Source: Oceanicaulis alexandrii DSM 11625
GTDB taxonomy: Bacteria; Pseudomonadota; Alphaproteobacteria; Caulobacterales; Maricaulaceae
DNA length: 64,000 nucleotides
Direction of reading: 5' to 3'
Assembly: GCF_000420265.1 (NCBI RefSeq)
Contig: NZ_ATUP01000001.1
Span: 1,240,001-1,304,000, forward strand
A model generated the notes under the pieces. It was not told the origin of the DNA. It did no database searches and saw only the letters and a list, made by a program, of their open reading frames with translations. Each line of letters begins with the position of its first letter. Within the stretch, counting starts at the first letter, position 1. This document shows positions 21,122 to 29,401 of this stretch, piece after piece. Position numbers and translations under genes: made by a program.

Positions 21122-23320
21122 TTAAAGAAACGAATAGGGCTCGATATCGAGCACGACTCTGACCGCAGACGGCGGCTTCATGCGGCCCATCCAGGCGCGC
21201 ATGAAGGCGGAGACGTCCACATTCCGCGGCGCCTGCACCAGAAACCGCCGCCGCCAGCGCCCGCGCACCACGCCCAGGGGGGCTTCGGCGGGGCCGAACA
21301 CCTGCACCCCGTCAGACACCGGCGCGGCGCGGGCGATTGCCTGGCAGGCCTCATCAAGCTGCGCCGGGTCGGGACCAGAGACGATGAGCGCCGCGAGCCG
21401 ACCAAAGGGCGGCAGGCCCAGCATTTCGCGCATCATCCGCTCTGCGGCGAGGAAGCCGTCCCGGTCGCCATTCGCCAGCGCCTGCAGCGCTTCGTGTTCA
21501 GGGTTCCAGGTCTGCAGGATCGCCCGGCCCGGTCGGTCTGCCCGTCCGGCGCGCCCCGCCGCCTGCACCAAAGTCTGATAGGTGCGTTCGCCGGCGCGCA
21601 AATCCCCGCCTGCGAGCCCCAGATCAGCGTCCACCACGCCCACCAGCGTCAGATGGGGGAAGTTATGACCTTTCGCGGCGATCTGGGTGCCGACCAGAAT
21701 GTCGATCTCACCATCTTCCATGCGCTGGACGATGGAGCGCACATCATCGCCGTTCTGGGCGGTGTCGGAGGAAAACACCTCCACCCGCGCTTCGGGGAAT
21801 CGCTGACGCGCTTCTTCGGCCACGCGCTCGACGCCCGGCCCCACGCCGATCAGCGAATCAGGCTCACCGCATTCCGGGCAGGCCTTGGGCTTGGGCATGG
21901 AAAAGCCGGTGACATGGCAGACCAGCCGCCCGGTATAGCGGTGCTCCACCAGCCAGCGGTCCGCTTCCGGGCTTTTCATCTTGTGCCCGCAGGCCTTGCA
22001 CAGAACCAGCGGGGCGAAGCCGCGACGGTTGAGATAGAGCATGGCCTGCTCACCACGCGCGAGCGTCTCAGCCACGGCTTTGTGCAGCGGCGGCGACAGC
22101 CATTCGCCCTTCTCGGGCGGGTTTTCACGCAGGTCCAGAAGCTCGATATCGGGCAGCACCGCACCGCCGGCCCGGCTGGGCAGCACCACATGCACATACC
22201 GCCCGGCCTCGGCGTTCACGAGGCTTTCAAGCGAGGGCGTGGCGCTGGCGAGCACGCAGACCGCGCCCTGCAGCTTGGCGCGCGCCACCGCCAGATCGCG
22301 GGCGTTATAGGTGAGGTTTTCATCCTGCTTGTAGGTCGGATCGTGTTCTTCATCGACGATCACGCCGCGCAGATTGGTGAACGGCAGGAAGATCGAGGAC
22401 CGCGCCCCGGCGACGATTCGCGCTTGGCCAGACGCCACTTCACGCCAGGTGCGGCGGCGCTCCTTGTCCGCAAGCCCTGAGTGCCAGAGCGCAGGCTCCA
22501 CCCCGAATCGGTCCTTGAACCGTTTGGTGACCGCCTGGGTCAGTGCGATCTCGGGTAGCAGCACCAGGATTTGGGCCTCGGGCTCGCGCCGCATCAGCTC
22601 GGCGATGGCCTCGAAATACACCTCGGTCTTGCCCGACCCGGTCACGCCATCGAGCAGCGCCGCCTGAAATCCGCCCGCCGCCACCAGACGGCGCAAGGTC
22701 GATGCCGCCTCCGCCTGCACCGGGTTGAGCTCGATGCCCTCCTTATACGGATCAGGCGCCTCGAACGGCGGATCAACCGGCGCCTCCTCGGCGCGCAAGG
22801 CGCCCGCTTCGGCGAGGCCCTTCACGACGGAGGCGGACACGCCCGCACGACGCCCCAGCTCGGCGGCGCTGGCGGGGCCCTGCTGCACAGCGTCCAGAAC
22901 GGCACGCCTCGCCGCAGTGAGCCGAATGAGGGTCTGGCCGGTGGAATGATAGAGCGTTTCAGTGGGTGAGGGTTTGAGCGCGCCAGGGCTTCGGAGCACC
23001 GCGCGCAAAACGACGCCGGGCGGCTCCACCAGATAGCGCGCCGCCCAGTCGATAAACTCGCGCATGGAGGCGCTGAGGGGCGGACCGCCGCGCAGATCAT
23101 CGAGAGGTTTCAACGAGCGCTTGCCGTCATCAGGGCCCACATCCCACACCACGCCCGGCGCGCTGCGCTTGCCCAGCGGCGCCAGCACATGATCGCCGGG
23201 TTTCACGCGCACGCCCTCTGGCACCGCATAATCAAACGGTTCGGGCAAAGGCATCGGAAACAGGACCGAGGCGCGTTGCGGGGATGGGGCGGCGTCGCTC
23301 ACCGGCAGGCTGATCCTCAC
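21122..23320 (-). CDS. priA: primosomal protein N' (helicase PriA), one zinc site missing
   Basis: A 732-residue replication-restart helicase. An N-terminal DNA-binding domain (VLFPMPLPEPFDYAVPEG, GDHVLAPLGKR) is followed by a superfamily 2 helicase: Walker A LLDGVTGSGKTEVYFE, DEEH in VIVDEEHDPTYKQD, GTQIAAKGHNFP, and QAAGRAGRADRPG. Of the four zinc-binding pairs, CKAC and CPEC remain, but the second pair reads SPEAD and the third CHVT. A GTG start gives the expected N-terminus. It lies upstream of atpH in the same direction, a conserved alphaproteobacterial order. Confidence 0.96.
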   Translation of the reverse strand: MRISLPVSDAAPSPQRASVLFPMPLPEPFDYAVPEGVRVKPGDHVLAPLGKRSAPGVVWDVGPDDGKRSLKPLDDLRGGPPLSASMREFIDWAARYLVEPPGVVLRAVLRSPGALKPSPTETLYHSTGQTLIRLTAARRAVLDAVQQGPASAAELGRRAGVSASVVKGLAEAGALRAEEAPVDPPFEAPDPYKEGIELNPVQAEAASTLRRLVAAGGFQAALLDGVTGSGKTEVYFEAIAELMRREPEAQILVLLPEIALTQAVTKRFKDRFGVEPALWHSGLADKERRRTWREVASGQARIVAGARSSIFLPFTNLRGVIVDEEHDPTYKQDENLTYNARDLAVARAKLQGAVCVLASATPSLESLVNAEAGRYVHVVLPSRAGGAVLPDIELLDLRENPPEKGEWLSPPLHKAVAETLARGEQAMLYLNRRGFAPLVLCKACGHKMKSPEADRWLVEHRYTGRLVCHVTGFSMPKPKACPECGEPDSLIGVGPGVERVAEEARQRFPEARVEVFSSDTAQNGDDVRSIVQRMEDGEIDILVGTQIAAKGHNFPHLTLVGVVDADLGLAGGDLRAGERTYQTLVQAAGRAGRADRPGRAILQTWNPEHEALQALANGDRDGFLAAERMMREMLGLPPFGRLAALIVSGPDPAQLDEACQAIARAAPVSDGVQVFGPAEAPLGVVRGRWRRRFLVQAPRNVDVSAFMRAWMGRMKPPSAVRVVLDIEPYSFL

Positions 23321-23426
23321 AGGGTTTGATTCTGGCTCAGTCTAACAAAGCGCAGGCCGAACGCCTCAGGGTTAACGCATTCACAAGCCTGCTCTGGCAC
23401 TGAAGACGGGTCAGCATGGAGATCGA

Positions 23427-24095
23427 ATGATGAGCGCCCTGGACACGCTGGATCTGGAAACCCTGCGCACCGCCTTGCGGGCGCGTCCGGAAGTGATCAC
23501 CGGGGATCCTGAGCTGATGGCCGCGATTCGCGCCGCAGACTCAGGTGACAGTGTTGTCGATCTGGGCCAGCGCCGTCAGAAAAAGCTGGAAAAGGATCTG
23601 CGCAAGGCGCGCGCCACCAGCGACGCTTTGATCGCGCTCGCCAAGGCCAATATGGCCGCCCAGGCCCAGACCCACGCCGCTGTTCTGGCGATTCTGGAGG
23701 CCGAAGACCTCAGCGCGCTTGATCACAAGCTCGCGGGCCGCGTCGCCGGCGCCTTGAGCGTGGACGCTGTCAGAGTGTTTCTAGAAGGTCATTCCCCGCT
23801 GAAAGACGCAGACGCGATTCTGGGCTGCTCGCCCGAACTGGCAGACGGGCTGCTCGGCGATGACAGCGAACGCCTGGGGCTTGTGAACGGGCGGTTCGCT
23901 GATGCGCTCTACGGCCCGCTCGGCCCGAACATGCGCTCTGAAGCCATCGCCCGCATCGAAATCGGCGGCCATCCCGGCGTCTTGTGCCTGGCCAGTCGGG
24001 ATGCACGAGCTTTCACGGCGGATCAGGGCGCAGACCTCATCCATTTCCTCGCCCGGGCGCTTGAACGCCGGATCGCGCCATGGCTGCGCAGCTAG
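23427..24095 (+). CDS. DUF484 family protein
   Basis: A 222-residue protein of the DUF484 family. The N-terminal helical coiled region (DLETLRTALRARPEVITGDPELMAAI, then GDSVVDLGQRRQKKLEKDLR) is followed by a GAF-like fold (LAGRVAGALSVDAVRVFLEG, RSEAIARIEIGGHPGVLCLASRD, with a DLIHFLARALERRI tail). Function is unknown; genes of this family commonly sit directly upstream of xerC, and the two overlap here by 16 bases. It is transcribed away from priA. Confidence 0.85.
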   Translation: MMSALDTLDLETLRTALRARPEVITGDPELMAAIRAADSGDSVVDLGQRRQKKLEKDLRKARATSDALIALAKANMAAQAQTHAAVLAILEAEDLSALDHKLAGRVAGALSVDAVRVFLEGHSPLKDADAILGCSPELADGLLGDDSERLGLVNGRFADALYGPLGPNMRSEAIARIEIGGHPGVLCLASRDARAFTADQGADLIHFLARALERRIAPWLRS

Positions 24096-25027
24096 GCGAA
24101 CCGAATCTGGGCGCGGACGCCGCCCTCACCGCCTTTTTATCCCATCTTGAGGGCGAGCGGCGACTGAGTCCGCGCACGGTCGAGGCTTATAACCGCGACC
24201 TGACAGGCCTGTTTGAGTTTCTGACCGGGCATCTGGGCGGGGCTTTGACCCTGAAGGCGCTCTCACAGCTTACCAGCGCCGACTGGCGCGCCTGGCTGGC
24301 GGATCGGCGGCGGGACGGGGTCGGTCCGCGCACCCTGCAACGCGGCCTGTCCGCGGCACGCACCTTTTACGGTTATGGCCGTCGCCGCTGGGGGCTGGAC
24401 AATCCTGCGCTCGGTCTTGTGGAGTCGCCCAAGGCGCCCCGGCGCCAGCCGCGCCCGGTCAGCGAAAGCGCGGCGAAATCCCTGCTGAAGGAAGCCCGGC
24501 TCGGCGCGACTGAAGACTGGATCGGTCAGCGTGACGCCGCCGTTCTCAGCCTGCTGTATGGGTGCGGACTGCGGATCTCCGAAGCGCTGGCCCTGACAGG
24601 CCGGGACCACCCCTTGCCCGATGTGCTGCGCGTGACGGGCAAGGGCGGCAAAAGCCGGATCGTCCCGGTTCTGCCCGCGGTGCGTCAGGCGGTGGGCGCG
24701 TATGTGGACGCCTGTCCCCATCAGATCGAGCGCGATGAGCCCCTGTTTCGGGCCAGCCGCGGCGGCGCCTTGCAGCCGCGCGCCATGCAGGCCGCGATGC
24801 AGACGCTGAGATCCCGGTTGGGATTGCCTGCCAGCGCCACGCCGCACGCCCTGCGGCACGCCTTCGCAACCCATCTTCTGGCGCATGGCGGCGATCTGCG
24901 GGCGATCCAGGATCTTCTGGGCCACGCCTCGCTGAGCACGACCCAGGTCTATGCCGACATCGAATCAAGCCGGCTCATGACGATCCACGCCGCCACCCAC
25001 CCCAGAGCCCGCAAGCGCAGCGGCTAG
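24080..25027 (+). CDS. xerC: tyrosine recombinase XerC
   Basis: A 315-residue site-specific recombinase that resolves chromosome dimers at dif together with XerD. An N-terminal SAM-like core-binding domain (LSPRTVEAYNRDLTGLFEFL) precedes the catalytic domain, with Arg in YGCGLRISEALAL, Lys in VTGKGGKSRIVPV, His-x-x-Arg in HALRHAFATHLLAHG, then GHASLSTTQVYADI holding the late His and the nucleophile Tyr. XerC rather than XerD is inferred from the DUF484 neighbour. It converges on the next gene with a four-base overlap. Confidence 0.92.
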   Translation: MAAQLGEPNLGADAALTAFLSHLEGERRLSPRTVEAYNRDLTGLFEFLTGHLGGALTLKALSQLTSADWRAWLADRRRDGVGPRTLQRGLSAARTFYGYGRRRWGLDNPALGLVESPKAPRRQPRPVSESAAKSLLKEARLGATEDWIGQRDAAVLSLLYGCGLRISEALALTGRDHPLPDVLRVTGKGGKSRIVPVLPAVRQAVGAYVDACPHQIERDEPLFRASRGGALQPRAMQAAMQTLRSRLGLPASATPHALRHAFATHLLAHGGDLRAIQDLLGHASLSTTQVYADIESSRLMTIHAATHPRARKRSG

Positions 25028-25659
25028 TCGCGCTTGCGCTCAAACAGGCACAGGGTTTCGCCGCTCTCGTCGGTCAATTTCCTAACGAAGGTGAAGCCTG
25101 TTTTCTCAAGCACCCGGATCGAAGCGGTCAGGTGCGGCAGGGTCTGGGCGCGCACACAGCTGACGTCGGGATGGTCGAACGCCCAGCCCACAAGGCCTTC
25201 CACCGCTTCGGTGGCGAGGCCCTGCTCGCGGAAGCTGGGCTGCATCGCATAGCCGATTTCAACGCAGCCCTGTTCATCAGGCGGGCCGTGGAACCCGCCC
25301 ACGCCCACCGCACGGTCGAGGCCGTCCGGCGTCCAGCCCATCAGAAAGACCCAGCCGCGCCAGCCGGCTTCTTCCGGGGTGCGATTGAGAATCTCGAGTT
25401 TGTCCGCCAGCTTGGGCTCATCATCAGCGATCGGCGGCCAGGCGGGTTCGCGCTGCGCGCCCAGAGCGGCGAAAAAGCCGTCCTTATCGGTCACCTGCAG
25501 GCGGGCCAATTCCGCATCAATCGCCACCAGCCGCAAGCGTGGGCCGCGGATTTCCAGCGTTGAACTGGACTGCTGTTGAGTCGAAATCGTCACCGGCAAA
25601 CCTCCCGAGACCTGTTCGGGCGCGTTATGGCGCACCGCCCCGCAAATGTCGTCAGACAT
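25024..25659 (-). CDS. GNAT family N-acetyltransferase
   Basis: A protein of up to 211 residues of the RimJ/RimL type: EIRGPRLRLVAIDAELARL, GCVEIGYAMQPSFREQGLATEAVEGLVGWAF in which the GxxxxGLATEA acetyl-CoA loop is seen, and ASIRVLEKTGF. The substrate is unknown. The first 25 residues are not conserved in such proteins, and a GTG about 22 codons in (25593) may be the true start. It is convergent with xerC and lies 47 bases upstream of the lpdA stop. Confidence 0.85.
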   Translation of the reverse strand: MSDDICGAVRHNAPEQVSGGLPVTISTQQQSSSTLEIRGPRLRLVAIDAELARLQVTDKDGFFAALGAQREPAWPPIADDEPKLADKLEILNRTPEEAGWRGWVFLMGWTPDGLDRAVGVGGFHGPPDEQGCVEIGYAMQPSFREQGLATEAVEGLVGWAFDHPDVSCVRAQTLPHLTASIRVLEKTGFTFVRKLTDESGETLCLFERKRD

Positions 25660-25705
25660 TTTCGTGACATAGTCCCAAACGCACCCGAAGACAGTCTGGG
25701 ACGGC

Positions 25706-27109
25706 TTACATCTGCATGGTCCAGCCCTCGACCCCCATGGCCGCCTGACGCACGGCTTCAGACAGGGTCGGGTGGGCGTGGCAGGTGCGCGCGATGTCTT
25801 CGGACGCCGCCCGGAATTCCATGGCCACAGTCAGTTCTGCGATCAACTCGCCGGCGTTCGGGCCGACGATATGCGCGCCGAGGATTTCATCGGTCTCGGC
25901 GTCCGCCAGGATTTTCACGAAGCCGTCGGTCGTGTGGTTGGTGCGGCCGCGCGAGTTCGCCATGAACGGGAAGGCGCCGGACTTGTATTTGCGGCCCGCT
26001 TCCTTGAGCTGTTCCTCGGTCTGACCGACCGAAGCGATTTCGGGATAAGTGTACACCACATTGGGGATGGCGTCATAATTGACGTGCCCGGCCTTGCCGG
26101 CGATCAGCTCGGCCACCGCCGTGCCCTCATCTTCCGCCTTGTGCGCGAGCATCGGACCCGAGGTCACATCGCCGACCACCCAGACGCCTTCAGCGGCGGT
26201 CTTGAAGTGGTCGTTTGCGATCATGCCGCGCTTGTCGACCTCGATCCCGACCGTCTCGAGCCCCAGGCCTTCCGTGTACGGACGGCGGCCGATGCAGACC
26301 AGCACCACGTCCGCATCCAGCACCTCTTCAGAGCCGCCCTTGGCCGCTTCGGTGGTGACCTTGAGCTTGGTCTTGAGCTTTTCGATGCCGGTCACCTTGC
26401 GCGACAGCTTGAAGCTCATGCCCTGCTTTTCAAACAGACGCTTGGCCTGTTTGGAGACCTCGCCATCCATGCCCGGCAGCGCGCGATCGAGGAATTCCAC
26501 CACGGTCACGTCCGCGCCCAGGCGGCGCCAGACAGAGCCGAGCTCGAGCCCGATCACGCCTGCGCCGATCACGATCAGCTTTTTGGGGACGTCCTTGAGC
26601 TCCAGAGCGCCGGTGGAGGAGACAATGCGCTCCTCGTCGATCTCGACACCCGGCAGCGGGGTGACCTCAGAGCCTGTCGCGATGACGATGTTCTTGGCGG
26701 AGAGCTCGGTTTCCTTGCCGTCCTCGCCGGTGACGATCACCTTGCCCTTGCCGGCGATGCGGCCCTTGCCGCGGACATGATCGACCTTGTTCTTCTTGAA
26801 CAGGAATTCCACGCCCTTGGTCAGGCCGTCGACGGCGTCATCCTTCTGACCCATCATTTTCTTGAGGTTCAGCGACAGCTTGCCGACCTCGATGCCCATA
26901 TCGGCGAAATTCTTGTTGGCTTCTTCATAAAGCTCGGACGCGTGCAGCATCGCCTTGGACGGAATGCAGCCCACATTCAGGCAGGTGCCGCCCAGCGTCT
27001 TGCGCGACTCGATACAGGCCGTCTTCAGACCCAGCTGGCCTGCGCGGATGGCGCAGTTATAGCCGCCGGGGCCGCCGCCGATAATCACCACATCATATTG
27101 ATCTGCCAT
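25706..27109 (-). CDS. lpdA: dihydrolipoyl dehydrogenase (E3)
   Basis: A flavoprotein of 467 residues that reoxidises the lipoyl groups of SucB. FAD fold GGGPGGYNCAIRAGQLG, redox disulfide GGTCLNVGCIPSKAML, NAD fold IGAGVIGLELGSVWRRLG and the C-terminal HAHPTLSEAV His-Glu dyad are all present. The ATG at 27109 fits the family start (MADQYDVVIIGGG); a start five codons earlier is possible. It lies downstream of sucAB, separated by a small membrane protein gene, and serves 2-oxoglutarate dehydrogenase and perhaps other complexes. Confidence 0.97.
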   Translation of the reverse strand: MADQYDVVIIGGGPGGYNCAIRAGQLGLKTACIESRKTLGGTCLNVGCIPSKAMLHASELYEEANKNFADMGIEVGKLSLNLKKMMGQKDDAVDGLTKGVEFLFKKNKVDHVRGKGRIAGKGKVIVTGEDGKETELSAKNIVIATGSEVTPLPGVEIDEERIVSSTGALELKDVPKKLIVIGAGVIGLELGSVWRRLGADVTVVEFLDRALPGMDGEVSKQAKRLFEKQGMSFKLSRKVTGIEKLKTKLKVTTEAAKGGSEEVLDADVVLVCIGRRPYTEGLGLETVGIEVDKRGMIANDHFKTAAEGVWVVGDVTSGPMLAHKAEDEGTAVAELIAGKAGHVNYDAIPNVVYTYPEIASVGQTEEQLKEAGRKYKSGAFPFMANSRGRTNHTTDGFVKILADAETDEILGAHIVGPNAGELIAELTVAMEFRAASEDIARTCHAHPTLSEAVRQAAMGVEGWTMQM

Positions 27110-27168
27110 GGGGTACACCGTCATCGGTAAACGCGCGCCGACAAGCGCGCTAAGGAGGGGTTAGCCGC

Positions 27169-27196
27169 ACCCTACTCCTGCCCTCCCCCGCGTCAA
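27169..27196 (-). promoter_or_regulatory. possible lpdA promoter
   Basis: On the minus strand TTGACG (27196-27191), 16 bases, then TAGGGT (27174-27169). The -35 element is excellent and the -10 poor. It lies about 60 bases upstream of lpdA in a gap of about 150 bases. Confidence 0.3.
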
Positions 27197-27263
27197 TGCG
27201 GCGAAGGATGCAGGGCGGCTATGCGTTTACAGGTCGGTGTAGCCCCGAACGCTTTCAACCCCG

Positions 27264-27719
27264 TTACCGAAGCACGCCCGCTTTCACGCCCCAGGCCGCG
27301 ACCCGCCAGAACGCGACCAGGCTTAAGAAGATCACGAGCGAGAAGATCACTCCGCCGATCCCGCCCATCAGGTCATAGGCGGCGGTGAAGCCGAACAGAT
27401 AGGCTGCGCTGATGATGTAGAAAGCGATGGAGACCAGAAACAGCGGCGCGGCAAGTTTGGACCGGATAAGCATAGCGATGCTGGCGACCACCGCGCTCCA
27501 GACCGCAAGGGCCCAGACCGCCTCATACCAGAGCGGGAAACCGAGATAGAAGGCGAGCTGTTCCTCGGTGAAGGCGGACAGATACGCCTCATTGCCCATT
27601 TGTGTCAGGGTGTAATCCATCGCCCCGAAGCCGTTCCAGATCAGCGCCACAACGCCCACGATCCAGAACCAGAGCGGCGTCTTCGGACGCCCGGCTGCAG
27701 TCTCAATGTCATCGGCCAT
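27264..27719 (-). CDS. small four-helix membrane protein, unknown function
   Basis: Not assigned to a named family. 151 residues with four predicted membrane segments (about 19-40 LWFWIVGVVALIWNGFGA, 60-82, 88-108 and 115-140). The ATG at 27719 is chosen because GGGAGG lies just upstream; the frame extends further up but overlaps the sucB terminator. An asparagine-bearing first helix followed by MDYTLTQM and YLSAFTEEQLAFYLGFPLWYEAVWALAVW is typical of small alphaproteobacterial membrane proteins near suc genes. It lies between sucB and lpdA on the same strand. Confidence 0.75.
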   Translation of the reverse strand: MADDIETAAGRPKTPLWFWIVGVVALIWNGFGAMDYTLTQMGNEAYLSAFTEEQLAFYLGFPLWYEAVWALAVWSAVVASIAMLIRSKLAAPLFLVSIAFYIISAAYLFGFTAAYDLMGGIGGVIFSLVIFLSLVAFWRVAAWGVKAGVLR

Positions 27720-27786
27720 CAGAGTGCCTCCCCCAAGGTTATGGCCGTATTCTAAGCTAACAATCGCCCCCACGCCCAGCCCCAAA

Positions 27787-27817
27787 CAAAAAGCCCCGGC
27801 CGTGTCCGGCCGGGGCT
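27787..27817 (-). terminator. terminator after sucAB
   Basis: AGCCCCGGCC (27792-27801) pairs perfectly with GGCCGGGGCT (27808-27817). On the minus strand the stem is followed by TTTTTG. It lies 26 bases after the sucB stop. Confidence 0.9.
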
Positions 27818-27842
27818 GATCGCTTGAAACCTGTGAGATCGA

Positions 27843-29360
27843 CTAGATGTCGAGCAGCAGGCGCTGCGGGTTCTCAAGGCTTTCCTTGACGCGGACGAGG
27901 AAGGTCACCGCTTCCTTGCCGTCCACGATGCGGTGATCGTAGGAGAGCGCCAGATACATCATCGGACGGATCTTCACTTCGCCATTGATGGCGACCGGGC
28001 GCTCCTGGATCTTGTGCATGCCCAGAATGCCCGACTGCGGCGCGTTCAGGATCGGGCTCGACAGCAGCGAGCCGTACACGCCGCCATTGGAGATGGTGAA
28101 GCTGGCGCCCTGCATGTCGTCAATGCCGAGCTTGCCGTCGCGGGCGCGCTTGCCGAGGTCCATGATGGACTTCTCGACGCCGGCCAGCGACAGGTCGTCC
28201 GCATCACGGACAACCGGCACCACAAGGCCGCGATCGGTGCCGACGGCCACGCCCATGTCGTAATAGTTCTTGTAGATGATGTCCGTGCCGTCGATCTCGG
28301 CGTTGACCGCCGGGACGTCTTTCAGCGCCGCGACGCAAGCCTTCACGAAGAAGCTCATGAAGCCCAGCTTGACGCCGTGCTTGGCGACGAAATCGTCCTG
28401 GATTTCCTTACGCAGGGACATGATCGCGCTCATATCCGCTTCGTTATAGGTGGTCAGCATCGCTGCAGAGTTCTGCGCGTCCTTCAGACGGCGGGCGATG
28501 GTCTGACGCAGGCGGGTCATCTTCACGCGCTCTTCGCGCGGGCCGGTGTCACGCGGCTTGGAGGATTTCTCCGCAGCCGGGGCGGATGCGGTTCCGCCAG
28601 ACTGCACGGCTTTCAGCGCATCACCCTTGGTGACGCGGCCATCCTTGCCAGTGCCTTCGACCTTGGACAGGTCGAGATTGTTTTCTGACGCCACGCGATT
28701 GGCGGACGGCATGGCCTTGGCGTCACCGCCCGAAGAAGACGAAGACGCCGCCGCTTTCGGCGCATCCTCGGACTTCGGCGCGGCAGACGCGGACGCGCCC
28801 GCGCGGATCTTGCCGATCACCTGATCGGGCGTGACGGTGTCGCCTTCAGCCACAAGCTGTTCTTCCAGAACGCCCGCCGCCGGAGCCGGCACTTCCACGG
28901 CCACCTTGTCGGTTTCGATCTCTAAAAGCGCCTGGTCCTGCTCGACGGCCTCGCCGGGCTGCACCAGCCACTGGCCGACCTGGCCTTCGGCGACGCTTTC
29001 GCCCATCACCGGGACTTTGGCGTCGATCAGATCGCCGCCGCCAGAACCACCGGATTTGGCGTCGGACTTGTCTTCGGACTTTTTCGCCGGCTTGTCGTCA
29101 GAGGCTTTGGAGGCGGATGCCCCGCCGCCTGCGCCCAGCTCAGCCAACGTCGCGCCGATCTCCACGGTGTCGCCTTCCTGGGCGACGATCTTGGAGAGAA
29201 CGCCATCTTCCTCGGCGCGCACTTCCACCGACACCTTGTCGGTTTCCAGCTCCACCAGGATGTCGTCTTTCTTCACGGCGTCGCCTTCGGAAACCTGCCA
29301 TTCGCCGACAGTGGCTTCGGTCACGGATTCGCCGAGGGTGGGGACGGTGATCTCGGTCAT
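27843..29360 (-). CDS. sucB: 2-oxoglutarate dehydrogenase E2 (dihydrolipoamide succinyltransferase) with two lipoyl domains
   Basis: A 505-residue E2 subunit. Two lipoyl domains are seen, at about 1-77 and 110-187, each with a lipoyl lysine in an ETDKV context ([13 protein letters not shown] and [13 protein letters not shown]). Ala/Ser/Lys linkers lead to an E1/E3-binding domain (about 218-255, [19 protein letters not shown]) and the catalytic acyltransferase (about 275-505) with [13 protein letters not shown] holding the catalytic His and Asp. Most SucB proteins have a single lipoyl domain and about 400 residues. It follows sucA by 41 bases. Confidence 0.96.
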   Translation of the reverse strand: MTEITVPTLGESVTEATVGEWQVSEGDAVKKDDILVELETDKVSVEVRAEEDGVLSKIVAQEGDTVEIGATLAELGAGGGASASKASDDKPAKKSEDKSDAKSGGSGGGDLIDAKVPVMGESVAEGQVGQWLVQPGEAVEQDQALLEIETDKVAVEVPAPAAGVLEEQLVAEGDTVTPDQVIGKIRAGASASAAPKSEDAPKAAASSSSSGGDAKAMPSANRVASENNLDLSKVEGTGKDGRVTKGDALKAVQSGGTASAPAAEKSSKPRDTGPREERVKMTRLRQTIARRLKDAQNSAAMLTTYNEADMSAIMSLRKEIQDDFVAKHGVKLGFMSFFVKACVAALKDVPAVNAEIDGTDIIYKNYYDMGVAVGTDRGLVVPVVRDADDLSLAGVEKSIMDLGKRARDGKLGIDDMQGASFTISNGGVYGSLLSSPILNAPQSGILGMHKIQERPVAINGEVKIRPMMYLALSYDHRIVDGKEAVTFLVRVKESLENPQRLLLDI

Positions 29361-29401
29361 TTTTAGCTCTTTCCTAGAAAGGTCTTCGTGCGGGCGACAG
29401 C

